Notes under the pieces: model-generated
The model's input: only the letters and a program-made list of their open reading frames with translations
Told to the model about the DNA's origin: nothing
The model's database searches: none
Assembly (NCBI GenBank): GCA_002369525.1
Contig: DFFN01000138.1
Coordinates: forward strand, 1-7,928
Direction: 5' to 3'
Length of the DNA: 7,928 nt
Source of the DNA: Lachnoclostridium sp. UBA3775
GTDB lineage: Bacteria > Bacillota > Clostridia > Lachnospirales > Lachnospiraceae
Shown here: piece after piece, positions 6,127 through 7,928 of the stretch
How positions within the stretch are numbered: position 1 is the stretch's first letter
How the letters are laid out: the number at the start of each line of letters is the position of its first letter
Translations under genes and position numbers: made by a program

Positions 6127-6155
6127 ATAATAAACCCTTTTTGTATAAAATGCAA
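6127..6155 (-). promoter_or_regulatory. Promoter of the Lys/Ala-rich DUF6465-like gene
   Basis: On the minus strand TTGCAT (-35, 6150-6155) and TATTAT (-10, 6127-6132) are separated by exactly 17 bases, each 5/6 to consensus. The leader is about 40 bases, AT-rich, and ends in the AGGAGG site. The remaining gap to the CE2 gene (6156-6246) is AT-rich with no convincing terminator; it holds a short TTGAAC direct repeat (6181-6195) of no clear meaning. Confidence 0.78.
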
Positions 6156-6246
6156 GCTTTTTATATTAATTTCTACTTATTGAACAACTTGAACATGAAA
6201 TACGGGCTTTTGTTATTAAAATTCACAATAAAATCTTATTTTTTTA

Positions 6247-7452
6247 CTATTTAATCAGAGTTTTTATAAATTCCGAAACCTGATCTGCGGCATGCTCATG
6301 AGAAGCCTCTGTCGGATGCCAGTCAACCACTACCTCGCTTCCCTGCTGGTCAAGCTTAAGATAGTAAACCTCGTTGTCGCCGGTCTCGGTCTTATATCTG
6401 TTTACCGTATCCTCGACAGCCGGGCAAAGATCCTGTCCCATCACACCGAGTACACACACGATTTTTGCATCGGGATTCTTCTCTCTTACGAGCTTCAGAA
6501 ATTCAACATAGTGTACGGTGTAGTCTTCGATTTTTTCGGCATCGCCCTTAGTATACGAAGCATCGTTTGTTCCGAGATTTATCACAACAACATCGGGTAC
6601 ATATTTTGAGAAATCCCATTCTTCTGTTTTCGAATTATGTTTAACTAAGAAAGCTCCGTCTCCGTTTCCAAGTTTATCATAATACGTTGGCATTAATTGT
6701 GTAAGAACCTTATTACCATCATTACTATACCCTGTAATAATACCATGTCCGCTTGCCGCAACCAAACTATAATCAGCATCTAATTTTTGAGCTGTTTTAT
6801 ATGCATACGCTTTAGTGCAATCCTCGTTAGAGTATGAAAACGTCTCGCCAAATTTGCCATCAACTCCATATCCACAAGTGATAGAATCACCGACAAACTC
6901 AATTTTCAGTTGTTTTTCTTCTGTCGGAGATAGTACGGCTTCTCCATCACAATTAATTAACATAATTGACATGGTTGTAGCTGCCTCAGACAGTTTTAGC
7001 ACTTTAATTACATGTTCTTCGACGTTTTCGGAATCAACGACCATGACTTTTTCAATAGCCGCATCCATTGTCTTTTTCTCAACGATCTGTCCATCTACAT
7101 ATATAGCATATCTGGGACTATCATTTTTCTTGGATGCATAAGAATCACCACGAAGTACTATTTCACATTTCTTACCTTTAAAATTAAATTCCGCTCCGCT
7201 ACCTGAATAGGCAAACCAAAGTATATCATCAATTACTTTTGTTCTTCCTATCAGCTTTGCGTTTTCACTCGTAACAACCAACTGCTGATCCTCCTTTTTT
7301 TCCGTGCTTTCCACACTTTCTACACTTTCTATACTTTCTACGCTTTCAGAAGCCGACGAAGACGAAGCGCTGTCCGAACTGTCACTTCCGCATGCAGTCA
7401 TGGAAAATGCCATAGCGGCCGCACAGAAAAGCATTAATAGTTTTTTCTTCAT
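6247..7452 (-). CDS. SGNH-hydrolase lipoprotein, CE2-type acetyl esterase
   Basis: A 401-residue lipoprotein esterase. The signal peptide ends in SMTAC, giving lipidated Cys21, followed by a Ser/Glu spacer (22-52) containing ESV repeats. Residues about 58-170 look like the beta-sandwich that precedes the catalytic domain in CE2 enzymes (LIGRTKV, WFAYSGSGAEFNFKG, YAIYVDG). The catalytic SGNH part has IEFVGDSITCGYG with Ser190, SGHG (234-237), INLGTNDAS with Asn296, and VVVDWHPTEASH with His379 of the DWHP motif. CE2 enzymes remove O-acetyl groups, often at O-6, from xylan, glucomannan and related sugars; the substrate here is inferred. It has an AGGA-type Shine-Dalgarno and its own promoter inside the end of the upstream gene. 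Base composition is uneven: from about 6640 to 7260 it is AT-richer with AGT, TTA and CAA codons, whereas the last 100 or so codons match the GC-richer neighbours. Confidence 0.9.
   Translation of the reverse strand: MKKKLLMLFCAAAMAFSMTACGSDSSDSASSSSASESVESIESVESVESTEKKEDQQLVVTSENAKLIGRTKVIDDILWFAYSGSGAEFNFKGKKCEIVLRGDSYASKKNDSPRYAIYVDGQIVEKKTMDAAIEKVMVVDSENVEEHVIKVLKLSEAATTMSIMLINCDGEAVLSPTEEKQLKIEFVGDSITCGYGVDGKFGETFSYSNEDCTKAYAYKTAQKLDADYSLVAASGHGIITGYSNDGNKVLTQLMPTYYDKLGNGDGAFLVKHNSKTEEWDFSKYVPDVVVINLGTNDASYTKGDAEKIEDYTVHYVEFLKLVREKNPDAKIVCVLGVMGQDLCPAVEDTVNRYKTETGDNEVYYLKLDQQGSEVVVDWHPTEASHEHAADQVSEFIKTLIK
7304..7348 (-). repeat. Nine-base tandem repeat encoding ESV/ESI units
   Basis: Five copies of a 9-base unit (plus-strand forms GTGCTTTCC, ACACTTTCT, ACACTTTCT, ATACTTTCT, ACGCTTTCA) encode the ESV/ESI/EST tripeptides of the lipoprotein spacer (about residues 35-50). 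Copy changes would stay in frame and only alter spacer length. Confidence 0.85.
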
Positions 7453-7499
7453 AATCCTGCCTTTCTTATCCTTATGAATTTTTAAATTGAACGTCCATT

Positions 7500-7528
7500 A
7501 TTATATCACGGGATTTTTTTGTCGTCCA
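7500..7528 (-). promoter_or_regulatory. Promoter of the CE2 lipoprotein, overlapping the end of the upstream gene
   Basis: On the minus strand TATAAT (7500-7505) begins immediately after the TGA of the upstream gene (7506-7508), and TGGACG (7523-7528, 4/6 to the -35 box) lies 17 bases upstream inside its last codons. The leader is about 40 bases. No intrinsic terminator separates the two genes, so read-through from upstream is also possible. Confidence 0.65.
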
Positions 7529-7928
7529 TAGATTTTTTTATACTTCTGTATCTTAAAATCAGAAAAACAATTACAATGACAATCAGAAGTATCATAACTA
7601 TTACCACAATAAGTAAAACAGTATTTTTACTGTTTTTTGTTTCAGTTTGTTTTTTGCCGGAATCATTTGCCTTGTCTCTGGAATCTGTCTCGATAAAAGT
7701 AACCTCACCGGTTTCACCTCCGGTCATGCTTTCAAATTTTTTGTTATCCGAAAGCTCTATTTCCGAAAATTCCTTTACCGAAGCAAATTCACCTTTTTCG
7801 GTATCATAGTCTTTTTTCACTTCATATGACATCATTCCGAAAGACTGAGATTCAATCTCGGCTCTGTATTCTTTGCCGTCATATATTTCAAAAAACTTTG
7901 CCCTTCCCATGATATACGGAAGCACAGC
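7506..7928 (-). CDS. C-terminal part of a membrane-anchored surface protein, cut by window edge
   Basis: The frame is open to the right edge, so this is the 3' end of a longer gene; a GTG at 7925 has no evident support as a start. I do not recognise the protein with certainty. The visible 140 residues begin with a beta-rich stretch (FFEIYDGKEYRAEIES, then SFGMMSYEVKKDY) that by eye resembles extracellular beta domains at the C-terminus of some secreted Firmicutes proteins. A Lys/Asp/Thr-rich hydrophilic linker follows (about 80-103), then a single Val/Ile/Leu membrane segment (about 104-125), and a short basic tail with RYRSIKK. The positive-inside rule places the N-terminal part outside the cell and the tail in the cytoplasm. 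There is no LPxTG-like motif. Confidence 0.75.
   Translation of the reverse strand, partial: AVLPYIMGRAKFFEIYDGKEYRAEIESQSFGMMSYEVKKDYDTEKGEFASVKEFSEIELSDNKKFESMTGGETGEVTFIETDSRDKANDSGKKQTETKNSKNTVLLIVVIVMILLIVIVIVFLILRYRSIKKSMDDKKIP

Noticed and set aside
6181..6195. TTGAAC direct repeat between the CE2 and DUF6465-like genes
   Set aside because: There are two short copies in AT-rich sequence upstream of the -35 box, with no symmetry matching a known operator; this could be chance.
6205..6250. Possible terminator after the CE2 gene
   Set aside because: Only very weak A/T pairing is present (AAAAT/ATTTT) with no GC core, so it is not called as an intrinsic terminator.
1..7928. CRISPR array, tRNA, rRNA, insertion sequence, prophage or defence genes
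   Set aside because: No spaced direct repeats of CRISPR type, no cloverleaf or rRNA motifs, no transposase or integrase motifs were found; the repeats present are protein-coding linkers or short promoter-proximal motifs.

Overview
The window most likely comes from a Gram-positive, anaerobic, carbohydrate-degrading member of the Lachnospiraceae (Butyrivibrio/Roseburia/Lachnospira-like). The evidence is the pta-ackA fermentation pair, Ser/Glu-tailed lipoproteins carrying glycan-active enzymes, a Lys/Ala-rich protein ending in a DUF6465-like domain, a rhamnosyltransferase-like GT2 of a type common in this family, strong AGGAGG-type ribosome binding sites and AT-rich vegetative promoters. This placement is inference; no rRNA or other marker is present.

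Every supported gene lies on the minus strand, so transcription runs from high to low coordinates. From right to left: (i) 7928-7506, the C-terminal end of a membrane-anchored surface protein cut by the window edge; (ii) 7452-6247, a secreted lipoprotein esterase of the SGNH/CE2 acetyl-esterase type with its own promoter; (iii) 6080-5634, a small, apparently highly expressed Lys/Ala/Glu-rich protein with a compact C-terminal domain, with its own promoter, a perfect Shine-Dalgarno and a strong terminator; (iv) 5545-4595, a GT2 glycosyltransferase resembling rhamnosyltransferases; (v) 4462-3161, an exported SH3b - (KPTATP)n - SleB-like cell wall hydrolase, with a near-consensus promoter and a cluster of GTAAC repeats in its leader; (vi) 3015-788, pta and ackA as a two-gene operon between a strong promoter and a strong terminator; (vii) 601-1, the N-terminal part of a GH16 (laminarinase/beta-glucanase-like) lipoprotein that runs off the left edge.

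Together the region combines surface polysaccharide attack (GH16, CE2), cell wall remodelling (SH3b/SleB-like hydrolase), glycan assembly (GT2) and acetate-forming ATP generation (Pta-AckA). Apart from pta-ackA the genes look like single transcription units, each with its own promoter or terminator. There is no sign of CRISPR, phage, an insertion sequence, tRNA or rRNA. No gene-free stretch exceeds 300 bases; the longest gap (602-787) holds one terminator and one promoter.

The less ordinary items are the Lys/Ala/Glu-rich DUF6465-like protein, the phased GTAAC repeats before the wall hydrolase (WalR-box-like), a sharp base-composition break inside the CE2 gene, and a start-codon correction for the wall hydrolase.
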